Shown in pieces: positions 17,430 through 25,329 of a DNA stretch of 64,000 nt; position 1 is the stretch's first letter, and each line of letters begins with the position of its first letter. Below the pieces are notes generated by a model, which was not told the DNA's origin, ran no database searches, and worked only from the letters and a program-made list of their open reading frames with translations. The position numbers were made by a program, and so were the translations under genes. This DNA comes from Oscillospiraceae bacterium (GTDB lineage Bacteria > Bacillota > Clostridia > Oscillospirales > Oscillospiraceae): assembly GCA_009777775.1 (NCBI GenBank), contig WRLE01000004.1, positions 1 through 64,000 on the forward strand. Reading direction: 5' to 3'.

Positions 17430-17631
17430 AATAGTCCTTGAGTTCCTCCATATTCACATAAAATATGTCTAAATAATAACAGATTTGGAAAATAACTTGA
17501 AACGAATGCTCCTTCGTGATAGAATTTTTTTGGAACTCTCGTGTAATGTGAAATACATGCAAAATGAAAAATCCACCATTTAATAGCTGATTGTATATTA
17601 CAAAACACGCAGCGTTACTACTCAATTAAGT

Positions 17632-18966
17632 ATGGTGATATATATTATGGTCGAATCCGACCCTGACCCTTTGTTATGGAAGCTTCTGCTTCAGCTACTC
17701 CTTATTATTCTTAATGCAATATTCGCTTGTGCCGAAATTGCAGTCATTTCAATAAATGATGCAAAGCTCGAAAAACTTTCGGAAACAGGTAACAAAAAAG
17801 CGAAGCGTCTATTGTCATTGACAAGTCAACCTGCTAAATTTTTAGCGACGACACAAATCGGTATAACCTTAGCAGGGTTCTTAGGAAGTGCCTTTGCAGC
17901 TGACAACTTTGCCGAAAAACTCATGTATGCCTTTATTAGGATGGGGCTTTCTCTTCCGACAACGATAATCAGACCAATTTCCGTTATAATTATTACGATA
18001 ATCCTATCATACATTACTCTAGTTTTCGGGGAGCTGGTACCAAAGCGAATTGGGATGAAAAAAGCTGAAGCAATTGGTCTTGGCATGTCTGGTATTATTT
18101 ATGTTTTGTCAAAATTCTTTATGCCGATTGTCTGGATGCTTACTGCATCTACCAACGGCATTTTACGTTTAATTGGCATAGATCCCCATGCACAGGACGA
18201 TAGTGTTACCGAAGAAGAAATCCGTATCATGGTGGATGTTGGTAGTGAAAAAGGCACGATTGATGTTGAAGAAAAAGAGTTCATACATAATCTCTTTGAT
18301 TTCGACGATTTAATTGTAGAAAAGATTATGACCCATCGCACTGAAGTTTATATGCTTTGGATGGAAGAAAGCATAACAGAATGGGAAACGACAATCCATG
18401 AAAGCAGACACTCTCTTTATCCAATTTGCGAAAACAGCATTGACAATATCGTTGGGGTGTTGAACACAAAGGATTATTTCAGGCTAAAAGAACGAAGTAA
18501 AGAGAGCATATTGCAATATGCTGTTAAGCCTCCCCAATTTGTTCCTGAAAAGGCGCGTGCAGATACACTTTTGCAAAATATGCAAAAAAATCGCAATCAT
18601 TTTGCGATTGTAATGGATGAATACGGTGGCATGAGCGGTATCGTTACCATCAACGATCTATTAGAACAGCTCGTTGGCAATTTAGATGACGGCAACGAGG
18701 CTCCAGTAGAGCAGCCACTCATCGAGTTTATAGATCCAAAAACCTGGTGTATAAGTGGGATTGCTCCTTTAGAGGATGTGCAGCAGGCTGTTGGGTTACC
18801 GCTTCCCTGCGATGAACATGAAACCTTTGCAGGCATGGTTTTCAGTCTGCTTGGAAACATCCCCGAAGACGGTAGTACGCCTGAAATCGAGGAATATGGT
18901 TTAATAATACGCGTAATATCAATAAAAGACCACCGTCTTGAATCTGCAATGGTTACGCTTTCGTAG
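17632..18966 (+). CDS. CNNM/CorC-HlyC family transporter-like protein (hemolysin family)
   Basis: The 444-residue protein has the CNNM (DUF21) membrane domain at 1-190 with about four hydrophobic segments and FACAEIAVISINDAKLEKL, paired CBS domains at about 205-330 (IMTHRTEVYMLWMEES, then NHFAIVMDEYGGMSGIVTI) and a C-terminal CorC_HlyC domain at 345-440. The family is linked to magnesium and sodium handling; the hemolysin name is historical. The best start is unclear, since no strong RBS precedes the ATG at 17632 or the next at 17647. Its last codons are part of a 65-bp tandem duplication. Confidence 0.88.
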   Translation: MVIYIMVESDPDPLLWKLLLQLLLIILNAIFACAEIAVISINDAKLEKLSETGNKKAKRLLSLTSQPAKFLATTQIGITLAGFLGSAFAADNFAEKLMYAFIRMGLSLPTTIIRPISVIIITIILSYITLVFGELVPKRIGMKKAEAIGLGMSGIIYVLSKFFMPIVWMLTASTNGILRLIGIDPHAQDDSVTEEEIRIMVDVGSEKGTIDVEEKEFIHNLFDFDDLIVEKIMTHRTEVYMLWMEESITEWETTIHESRHSLYPICENSIDNIVGVLNTKDYFRLKERSKESILQYAVKPPQFVPEKARADTLLQNMQKNRNHFAIVMDEYGGMSGIVTINDLLEQLVGNLDDGNEAPVEQPLIEFIDPKTWCISGIAPLEDVQQAVGLPLPCDEHETFAGMVFSLLGNIPEDGSTPEIEEYGLIIRVISIKDHRLESAMVTLS

Positions 18967-19078
18967 AATTCTCCATGTTCAGAAAATGAACAAAAGAACC
19001 GTCCCCGCGTTCAATGGTTACGCTTTCGTAGAATTTTCCATGTTCAGAAAATGAACAAAAGAACCGTCCCCGCGTTCA
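18949..19078 (+). repeat. 65-bp tandem duplication of the gene 3' end plus repeat
   Basis: Units 18949-19013 and 19014-19078 differ at one base. Each holds the last codons and stop of the CorC-like gene fused to an inverted GGGACGGTTCTTTTGTTCA copy. Confidence 0.9.
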
Positions 19079-19170
19079 GTGGTCTCGAACCGTCCCCGCG
19101 TTCAAAAGAACCGTCCCTGCGTTCACAGAAAATGAACAAAAGAACCGTCCCTGCGTTCATCCCTGCGTTC
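18980..19170 (-). repeat. Array of inverted GGGACGGTTCTTTTGTTCA copies
   Basis: Cores TGAACAAAAGAACCGTCCC occur near 18987, 19052 and 19132, with partial copies near 19085 and 19103. The array lies between the convergent CorC-like and MBL lipoprotein genes. Confidence 0.85.
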
Positions 19171-19174
19171 ACAA

Positions 19175-20470
19175 CTATGGTTTACAATTCCCACATGGGC
19201 TATAATTGGCTTCTATTGCAGCTTCTCTTGTGAGAAAGTATGTTCGGTTATTTTCTGTCGGCAATGTTCGGCATTCAGCATAGTGAAATCTCATGGAGTT
19301 GATGTTACCGATATAGGCATAACTCTCCATATAAAGAGTCGCGTCATTAAGAGGAGCTGATGTATTTTGTTCAGTTAAATCGTCTTCCTCAGTTATAGTA
19401 GGATTTGTCTCTATTTCCAAGTTTCTCTCTGTGGTGAATGTCACGGTTTTTCCATCGCTGACACATATTATATCTCCTTGCAAATCTGTTCTGAAAGTAA
19501 TAATCTCTGCATCTCGCAAGCGTGAGAGTAAATCCTCGCTGGGATGCCCATATTTGTTTTTTCCACATGAAATTATCGCAAACTGGGGCATTATTTCTCG
19601 TAAGAAGGGATAGGTGGTGGATGTCTCGCTCCCATGGTGTCCGATTTTTAAGACAGTTGCAGAAAGGTCATAGCCCTGCGCCAATATATCTTGTTCTGCT
19701 TCTCGCTCGGCATCTCCTGCAAACAAAAAGCTGGTTTCGCCAAATGTAATTTTCAACACTATTGACATATTATTCGCATTTGTATACCGTTTTACTGGTG
19801 CGAGTATATCAACGCTTGCACTCCCTAGCATAAATGAATCACCAGGATTTGGCACAGTAATGGATTTCTCCTGATTTTCGAGATATTTGACGAAATTTCT
19901 AAATGCATTTGCGTTATATGTAGTAATAGGGCAAAATGCCACCCCAACACTAGCATAGTTTAAAGCACCTGCTAGTCCGCCAACATGATCTTCGTGACCA
20001 TGTGTTGCAATAATATAATCTAAATACTCGATATTGTGCTTTTTCAAAAATGCAAATACTAGATTAGAATCAGCAACATTTCCTCCGTCTATAAGCATAG
20101 TGTAGCCTTCGCACACAACAAGAGCACTATCTGCTTGACCCACATCAATGAAATATATCGTCAGTTCACCATTCGATATATCTGATTGTATTTCATCCTT
20201 CTGGATAGATGTCTCTGTTTCTAATGCTTCAACAGAAGCTTCCCCAACAAGGGGTATTTCATCTTCGTATAACTTCGTTGACAAATGATTTTTTGAGTCT
20301 GTTTCAATGCTTTCCGTTACTAGGCTCTCTACTGGTGCTGTTTCTATACTTGTCGCTGTGCTTACATAGATATCATTTCCAGATTGTGTTTGATTACCTG
20401 TTGCTTGGCATGCAGTCAACAGAATTATCAGCATTATGATAAACGAGGTTAATAATATTTTCTTTTTCAT
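19175..20470 (-). CDS. ComEC/Rec2-like MBL-fold hydrolase, lipoprotein with Ada-like Cys domain
   Basis: The 431-residue protein is a lipoprotein: signal helix then lipobox LLTACQ. A Ser/Thr/Glu-rich linker leads to a metallo-beta-lactamase domain at about 105-345 with THGHEDHVGG (HxHxDH), FAGDAE and GHHGSETST, the layout of the soluble ComEC-type hydrolases. Residues about 385-431 form a small domain with FHYAECRTL and YSPCGNCKP, resembling the Ada-type metal-binding module seen in extracellular nucleases. It is probably a surface phosphoesterase acting on DNA or cell-wall polymers. ATG at 20470 has GAGGTC upstream. Confidence 0.82.
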   Translation of the reverse strand: MKKKILLTSFIIMLIILLTACQATGNQTQSGNDIYVSTATSIETAPVESLVTESIETDSKNHLSTKLYEDEIPLVGEASVEALETETSIQKDEIQSDISNGELTIYFIDVGQADSALVVCEGYTMLIDGGNVADSNLVFAFLKKHNIEYLDYIIATHGHEDHVGGLAGALNYASVGVAFCPITTYNANAFRNFVKYLENQEKSITVPNPGDSFMLGSASVDILAPVKRYTNANNMSIVLKITFGETSFLFAGDAEREAEQDILAQGYDLSATVLKIGHHGSETSTTYPFLREIMPQFAIISCGKNKYGHPSEDLLSRLRDAEIITFRTDLQGDIICVSDGKTVTFTTERNLEIETNPTITEEDDLTEQNTSAPLNDATLYMESYAYIGNINSMRFHYAECRTLPTENNRTYFLTREAAIEANYSPCGNCKP

Positions 20471-20623
20471 CAATGCGACCTCACATATTCCCAGTTTTTC
20501 ATTAATTTTGTTATATTAATCTGGTTTTGTGTTATAAATATATCGCATTGTTCAACATTTTACAACGAAATAATTGTTGACATGAGTGTGTTGCTGTGTT
20601 ATCTTTTGTCCAATGAAATAAAG

Positions 20624-20760
20624 AAACTGATTCGGGTCTCTCCGGTTGGGGAAACATGGAATGGGGTGAGATGCCCCGCGAGTAGGTCACTGTGATGCCT
20701 CTTTGATAGAGGATTAGTCAGATACATGTAAAATCGGTTTATGCGCCTGCCATCACCGGG
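20624..20760 (+). promoter_or_regulatory. Cobalamin riboswitch (variant), copy 1
   Basis: P1 pairs AAACTGATT (20624-20632) with AATCGGTTT (20732-20740). The core GGGGTGAGATGCCCCGCGAG, then GTCACTGTGATGCC, and the B12-box-like AGTCAGATACATG follow the order of cobalamin riboswitches. A hairpin at 20746-20760 (CCTG..CGGG) exposes CCATCAC, which can kiss the GGTGAGATG loop. The box differs from the AGYCAGGAGACCTGCC consensus in the same way as copy 2. It lies 83 bases upstream of the DUF2325 gene and should repress it when corrinoid is bound. Confidence 0.85.
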
Positions 20761-20779
20761 TTGCCAGATGCTTTTGTAA

Positions 20780-20815
20780 GCGTTCATATCTGTGGGCAGG
20801 TATGGACGCGTTTTT
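20780..20815 (+). terminator. Riboswitch-controlled terminator, copy 1
   Basis: GCGTTCATA (20780-20788) pairs with TATGGACGC (20801-20809), then GTTTTT. GGGCAGG in its loop can instead pair with GCCTGCC of the kissing hairpin, giving a clear antiterminator alternative. Confidence 0.8.
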
Positions 20816-20842
20816 AATCGCTGATTACATCGGGGTTTATAT

Positions 20843-22381
20843 ATGAGTAAAAAGACTATACAAACACAAAATAAATATATCGAAAAAAAGGGTATGATAC
20901 ATTCCGTTCTCGACGAGCATTTGATATTTCTAGTGGAAGCAATGGCTGTAAACGATAAAATCTACGATGATATTAACGAACTTTTTGATTCCAAAAGCCG
21001 TGTTTTCACCGAATATGCAGAAAATTCTGAATTATATAATCATCCCCTGATCATCAGCGGGAGTATTGAGTACGAGGAACAAAGTCGAAAAATCCTCGGT
21101 ATCCTTCTTCATACAAGGGAAAGCGGTAACAAAAAACAAACTGACATCATTCACGAAACAATCTACAAAGGTTGGCCCAGAGCCTCACGAAATATCGTAA
21201 ATCACAGAAATGTAAATATCGAAGCATATATTAACTCTTTGAAAAATGATACTAAACACAATTACACCGAAAATGCAGCCGAATTGTTCATTTTTTATAT
21301 GATTTGCGTAAATTGCAAAATACCGATTATCAACCCAAAGCTTGTAGTGGGTTACTTCACCTCTCTTTCCCTCCGTACCTATGTTTATTCAAATGAAATG
21401 TATTTCGATAATTTCAACCACAAAGAAGAAGAATTACAAAAGAAATTAATAGCTTTTAAAGATGATTTAATAAAAGAATATGGCATTTTGGTATCCTCGG
21501 ACAATCAAATACGCATCAGAAACAAAGAATTGCAAAAGTATTTCAAGTCCATGTACAGATTGGCATATTCTGATAAAATTGAGCTTTATTGCTTATTTCG
21601 AGAAATCGAACTTGACGACAAGGATATAAATGATATTTTATGCTCCTTCTCTTTTGAAGCTTTAGATGAATGTAACGATGAATCTGCAAGGCAATTTGTT
21701 TCCGCAATCATGATAAAGCTTTTGGTTAAATCAATCAAACGCACCAAAGAGCTATACTATAAGCAAATCGCCAACCCTTTACCAAACAGAGCAGATGCAA
21801 AGTCTTTAGATAATTTGGAGAAAGAAAACCAACGCCTACTTTCTGAAAATCGCAACAAGAATCAAAGGATTGATGAGCTCAACGATAGGCTCAGAATGTC
21901 GAAAAACGAAACAGAAAAACCTCTTTTAGATAAAATCAGAGAACTGGAAAGACAATTGGCGAAACAACAGGATATTATTTATCAGGAAAAAGAGAAGGAT
22001 AAAGAGCTCGCTGCCTTGCGTGAATTCTTTTTCAGTATGGAAAATCAAAATGCCACTACAGATACAGCCCAAGAAACACAAGCTGTTATGGATTTAAAAG
22101 ATACTGTTGCAGCAATCATTGGTGGAAATCAAAAATGGGTTGCAAGGATGAAGGAATTACTACCAAATTGGGTTTTCATCACTTCAACCGGGTTTGACAA
22201 GCGTTCCCTTGATAATATTCAAACAGTTTTCTTTGTACCCAATAGCATGAGCCATAGTTTATACTACAAAGCTGTCTCCATCGCTCGGAATCGAAACATG
22301 GACATTGGCTTCATTTATAGCCAAAATGAACAGCTTGCACTCAAAGATATTGCAAAAGCACTGGCGAGAGCGGGATATTAG
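20843..22381 (+). CDS. DUF2325 domain protein with coiled coil, under cobalamin riboswitch
   Basis: The 512-residue protein has no signal peptide. Residues 1-310 are helical without a known family. Residues about 325-400 are a strong coiled coil (LEKENQRLLSENRNKNQRID, then IRELERQLAKQQ). The C-terminal 90 residues match DUF2325: VAAIIGGNQKWVARMKELL, DNIQTVFFVPNSMSHSLYYK and the final alanine-rich helix. DUF2325 proteins are uncharacterised. Control by a cobalamin riboswitch ties this one to corrinoid status, and the twin riboswitch downstream suggests it belongs to the same regulon as the chelatase cluster. Its biochemical role is unknown. Confidence 0.75.
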   Translation: MSKKTIQTQNKYIEKKGMIHSVLDEHLIFLVEAMAVNDKIYDDINELFDSKSRVFTEYAENSELYNHPLIISGSIEYEEQSRKILGILLHTRESGNKKQTDIIHETIYKGWPRASRNIVNHRNVNIEAYINSLKNDTKHNYTENAAELFIFYMICVNCKIPIINPKLVVGYFTSLSLRTYVYSNEMYFDNFNHKEEELQKKLIAFKDDLIKEYGILVSSDNQIRIRNKELQKYFKSMYRLAYSDKIELYCLFREIELDDKDINDILCSFSFEALDECNDESARQFVSAIMIKLLVKSIKRTKELYYKQIANPLPNRADAKSLDNLEKENQRLLSENRNKNQRIDELNDRLRMSKNETEKPLLDKIRELERQLAKQQDIIYQEKEKDKELAALREFFFSMENQNATTDTAQETQAVMDLKDTVAAIIGGNQKWVARMKELLPNWVFITSTGFDKRSLDNIQTVFFVPNSMSHSLYYKAVSIARNRNMDIGFIYSQNEQLALKDIAKALARAGY

Positions 22382-22471
22382 CAAAGATAAATGCGAAATT
22401 TCGCTCAAAAATAAAAAATAGTTGTTGACAACTAAAAAACAATGTGATATTTTCTCATCAATTAAATAAAC

Positions 22472-22605
22472 ACCGTTTCGATTCTCATTTATACGAGAAA
22501 CATGGAATGGGGTGAGATGCCCCGCGAGTAGGTCACTGTGATGCCTCTATAACGAGGATAAGTCAGATACATGTCGATTCGGTTCCGCACCTGCCATCAC
22601 CAGGT
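22472..22605 (+). promoter_or_regulatory. Cobalamin riboswitch (variant), copy 2
   Basis: The core from GAAACATGGAATGGGGTGAG to GTCAGATACATGT is nearly identical to copy 1, while P1 (ACCGTTTCGA at 22472 with TCGATTCGGT at 22574) differs in sequence but still pairs mostly, which is compensatory evidence for structure. The kissing hairpin 22589-22605 reads ACCTG-CCATCAC-CAGGT. It heads the long chelatase/nitrogenase-like run. Confidence 0.87.
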
Positions 22606-22622
22606 TGCGAGTTGCTTTATTA

Positions 22623-22659
22623 GCGTTCGTCATCTTTTGCAGGTACGAGCGCGTTTTTT
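22623..22659 (+). terminator. Riboswitch-controlled terminator, copy 2
   Basis: GCGTTCGT (22623-22630) pairs with ACGAGCGC (22645-22652), followed by GTTTTTT. GCAGGT in the loop competes for ACCTGC of the kissing hairpin, as in copy 1. Confidence 0.82.
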
Positions 22660-22700
22660 ATTGCTATTTTCTTAAATTGATCGTAATGGTACCTCCTTCT

Positions 22701-22751
22701 GTCACAACGTGGCGGCATTGGAATGGGAAGCCCATGCCGCAACGTTGGGAC
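22701..22751. other. Imperfect 21-bp hairpin in the leader before yezD
   Basis: Arms 22701-22721 and 22731-22751 pair with a few mismatches, centred on GCGGCAT/ATGCCGC. No T-run follows, so it is not a typical terminator. It lies between riboswitch copy 2 and the first gene and may stabilise or regulate the leader RNA. Confidence 0.5.
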
Positions 22752-22840
22752 AACCAGCATAGAAGCGGGAAGTATAAAAATACATCAAAATATTCATTTT
22801 ATATATAAGCAAATCCACAATAGAAAGGAAGTGTCTCATC

Positions 22841-23020
22841 TTGAGTGAAAACCGCAGAGAAAACGAAATAAATACGGATACAACCCAATTGTCCTTAACT
22901 GAACAAGAAGAAAAAATCATCGAAATACTTCGCAGCCTTGATTATGGAGAAATGCGGATTGTCGTAAAAGACGGAGCTGCTGTCCATATTGAAGAAATTA
23001 AAAAATCCATAAAACTATAA
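22841..23020 (+). CDS. YezD family (DUF2292) small protein
   Basis: The 59-residue product starts at TTG (22841), preceded by AAAGGAAGTG. Residues 21-50 read EEKIIEILRSLDYGEMRIVV and then KDGAAVHIE, the diagnostic YezD/DUF2292 pattern (aLrsl.YGsv.ivvqDG.vvqie). YezD-like peptides are often found near sulfur or metal assimilation genes; their function is unknown. It is the first gene after riboswitch copy 2 and is separated from the chelatase gene by a terminator-like element. Confidence 0.8.
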   Translation: MSENRRENEINTDTTQLSLTEQEEKIIEILRSLDYGEMRIVVKDGAAVHIEEIKKSIKL

Positions 23021-23059
23021 GATTTAATACAATTTAATAGCTGCTAGGCCAAACGGAAG

Positions 23060-23135
23060 AACCGAAGGCGCTGACAACTATGAAATCCACATTTCTAGTG
23101 GATTACTATCGTTAGCGGACCTCGGTTGTTTTTTT
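23060..23135 (+). terminator. Large terminator or attenuator between yezD and the BchI-like gene
   Basis: AACCGA (23060-23065) pairs with TCGGTT (23122-23127); inside, CGCT/AGCG and ATCCAC/GTGGAT extend the structure, and seven T residues follow at about 23129-23135. It could end the yezD transcript or act as an attenuator. The inner part is more elaborate than a simple terminator; no known riboswitch class was recognised. Confidence 0.6.
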
Positions 23136-23189
23136 CTGTAACCTGTCCGAATGTATAATTCGGGCGAACAATAAATTCGGAGGTAGAAA

Positions 23190-24206
23190 ATGGAAACAAC
23201 TGAAAAACGCGGCTACTGCTTTACTGCCATAGTAGGGCAAGAGGACATGAAAACAGCTCTCGTGTTAAACGTGATAAACCCCAACCTCGGTGGCGTACTT
23301 ATCCGTGGAGAGAAGGGAACGGCAAAATCTACAGCTGTAAGGTCACTTGCCGAGTTATTACCCCAGCGGGCGGAAGTAGCCGGCTGTAGATTCGGCTGCG
23401 ACCCTTCTGACAAAGCTCATCTATGCAATGAGTGTAAAGAAATACCGGAGGGAACAACTCCAGTTAGCTATGGGAAAATGGCAGTGATAGACCTGCCCGT
23501 GAGCGCAACTGAAGATCGGGTTGTGGGCACGCTTGACATGGAACATGCCATTAAAACTGGTGAAAAAAAGTTTGAAGCTGGGATATTGGCAAAAGCGAAT
23601 CGTAACATTCTATATGTGGACGAAGTAAACCTACTTGATGACCATGTGGTAGATGTGCTCTTAGATTCCGCTGCTATGGGTGTGAATACTGTGGAGCGCG
23701 AGGGTGTTTCCTACTCCCACCCGGCGCATTTCATATTGGTGGGAACGATGAACCCCGAAGAAGGTGATTTAAGACCGCAACTCATCGACAGATTTGCCCT
23801 TTCGGTTACAGTCGTGGGAGAAAGGGAAATTGAAAAACGCATATCTGTTGTTGAAAATAGGCTAAAGTTCGAAAACAGCCCCGAAGACTTTTTTGAAGAA
23901 TTTGAACCCATTCAACAGGAGCTACGCGACAGAATAACAAAAGCTCAGGAAATTTTTTCCCAGGTGACCTATTCCAGAGAGGTTCTGGAACGCATAGCCA
24001 GAATCTGCATCGAATTGGAAGTCAACGGTCATAGAGCTGACATAGTAATGCTGAAAACTGCGATGACCCTTGCAGCATATAATGGGCGGACTGAAGTAAC
24101 TGACGAGGATGTACTGGAAGCTGCCAAACTGGCACTTCCCCATCGTATGCGCAGAAAGCCCTTTGAAGAAGTTCAATTTGATTATGCCACAATCGCAAGT
24201 ATTTAA
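23190..24206 (+). CDS. Magnesium chelatase I-subunit-like AAA+ ATPase (BchI/ChlI type)
   Basis: The 338-residue protein has Walker [10 protein letters not shown] (about 39-47), Walker [12 protein letters not shown] (about 146-156), the sensor segment [19 protein letters not shown] with the arginine finger region, and the C-terminal lid ending in [12 protein letters not shown]. The insertion with [19 protein letters not shown] is usual for BchI relatives of anaerobes. I-subunits form hexamers with the D-subunit to power metal insertion by a large H/CobN subunit; candidates for both partners are encoded downstream. RBS GGAGGT is six bases before ATG. Confidence 0.92.
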   Translation: METTEKRGYCFTAIVGQEDMKTALVLNVINPNLGGVLIRGEKGTAKSTAVRSLAELLPQRAEVAGCRFGCDPSDKAHLCNECKEIPEGTTPVSYGKMAVIDLPVSATEDRVVGTLDMEHAIKTGEKKFEAGILAKANRNILYVDEVNLLDDHVVDVLLDSAAMGVNTVEREGVSYSHPAHFILVGTMNPEEGDLRPQLIDRFALSVTVVGEREIEKRISVVENRLKFENSPEDFFEEFEPIQQELRDRITKAQEIFSQVTYSREVLERIARICIELEVNGHRADIVMLKTAMTLAAYNGRTEVTDEDVLEAAKLALPHRMRRKPFEEVQFDYATIASI

Positions 24207-24285
24207 CGAAAAATATACATCGATTGGAATCTATTGAATTTCACCTCTATATTCTGCAGTAAATCACAGAAAAGGTATAACTAAA

Positions 24286-25329
24286 ATGGAAAAACAATCA
24301 TTGGTATTATGGACAACAGGGAAATGTAACATTAGTTGCAAATATTGCTATGCCTGTGATGCGCCAAAATCAGATATGACATTCGATACTGCAAAAAGAG
24401 CAATTAGATTGATGGGAAATGCTCCTTTTGACATACAAATCAGCGGCGGAGAACCTTTATTAAATATAAAGCTTATTGAGCAAATATTGAAATATGCCAG
24501 TTCTTTGGATAGGGGAGTGGAATTCGCTATTCAAACAAATGGCATTTTATTAAACGACAAAATAGCAGAGCTATTCAAACGTTACAAAGTCGCCATTGGA
24601 GTCAGCTTGGACGGCAAGCCTGAAACAAATGAGTACCTACGGGGTAGTACGATTGAAGTCATAGAAGGAATCAAGCTACTTAGAGAACATAATTTAATGT
24701 TGAATCTCAATTGTGTGGTATCTGACTATAATGTTGATAGGCTCTGCGAAATGGTTGATATGGCTCTCTATTTGGGTAATGTAAGAGGAATCGGACTAGA
24801 CCTGCTGCGCAGCGCAGGGCGAGCATCACAAAATGAGGCTCTCATACGAAGCGCAGACGCAAATGCATTGGTGAGCGGGCTTAATGCTCTTCACGATTAT
24901 TTGGCTAAAGTCAACACCTTGATTCCCAGAAAAATAGTCCTTCGAGAATTTGAAAAAGCAAGAGCTCAATATGGAAAAAATGTCGAATCGAGGGATTACT
25001 GTTATGCATCCTCAGGAAGGTCCTTTGTTGTCTTGCCAAATGGTGACTGTTATCCATGCGGGAGCTTGATAAAGGACCCAAAATACTATATGGGCAACGT
25101 TTCAGGAAGTGTAAGTCCCATACCCATAGAATGTAGCACAGCTCCTGAGTGTAAATATTGTAAACATATGGACTATTGCACCGGAGGTTGTCCTGCAAGA
25201 ACTGTTTTAAGTGGCGGCTTTAGCGAGCTTGATTGTATCGTAAAAAAAGTCGCATTTGGATTCATTGAAAAGGGGGAGTCAAATGGAACGGGTAGTGTTT
25301 CCATTCACAGCAGTAATAGGACAAGATAA
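24286..25329 (+). CDS. Radical SAM protein with SPASM-like C-terminus
   Basis: The 347-residue protein has the radical SAM cluster motif C14-x3-C18-x2-C21 (GKCNISCKYCYAC), ISGGEPLL for SAM binding, and a C-terminal Cys-rich region (NGDCYPCGSLI; then PECKYCKHMDYCTGGC and ELDC) that fits a SPASM/Twitch auxiliary cluster. Proteins of this build activate enzymes or modify peptides and cofactors. It lies between the two chelatase motor genes, overlapping the D-subunit gene by 47 bases, so it is probably part of the same pathway. The substrate is unknown. Confidence 0.88.
   Translation: MEKQSLVLWTTGKCNISCKYCYACDAPKSDMTFDTAKRAIRLMGNAPFDIQISGGEPLLNIKLIEQILKYASSLDRGVEFAIQTNGILLNDKIAELFKRYKVAIGVSLDGKPETNEYLRGSTIEVIEGIKLLREHNLMLNLNCVVSDYNVDRLCEMVDMALYLGNVRGIGLDLLRSAGRASQNEALIRSADANALVSGLNALHDYLAKVNTLIPRKIVLREFEKARAQYGKNVESRDYCYASSGRSFVVLPNGDCYPCGSLIKDPKYYMGNVSGSVSPIPIECSTAPECKYCKHMDYCTGGCPARTVLSGGFSELDCIVKKVAFGFIEKGESNGTGSVSIHSSNRTR

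Noticed and set aside
17402-17625. Minus-strand gene in the gap before the CorC-like gene
   Set aside because: The frame runs into the repeat cluster, has no ribosome binding site and matches no family I recognise; it could at most be a fragment.
22605-22808. Plus-strand frame directly after riboswitch copy 2
   Set aside because: It starts inside the kissing hairpin, spans the terminator and ends in the leader hairpin; it is structured RNA, not a gene.
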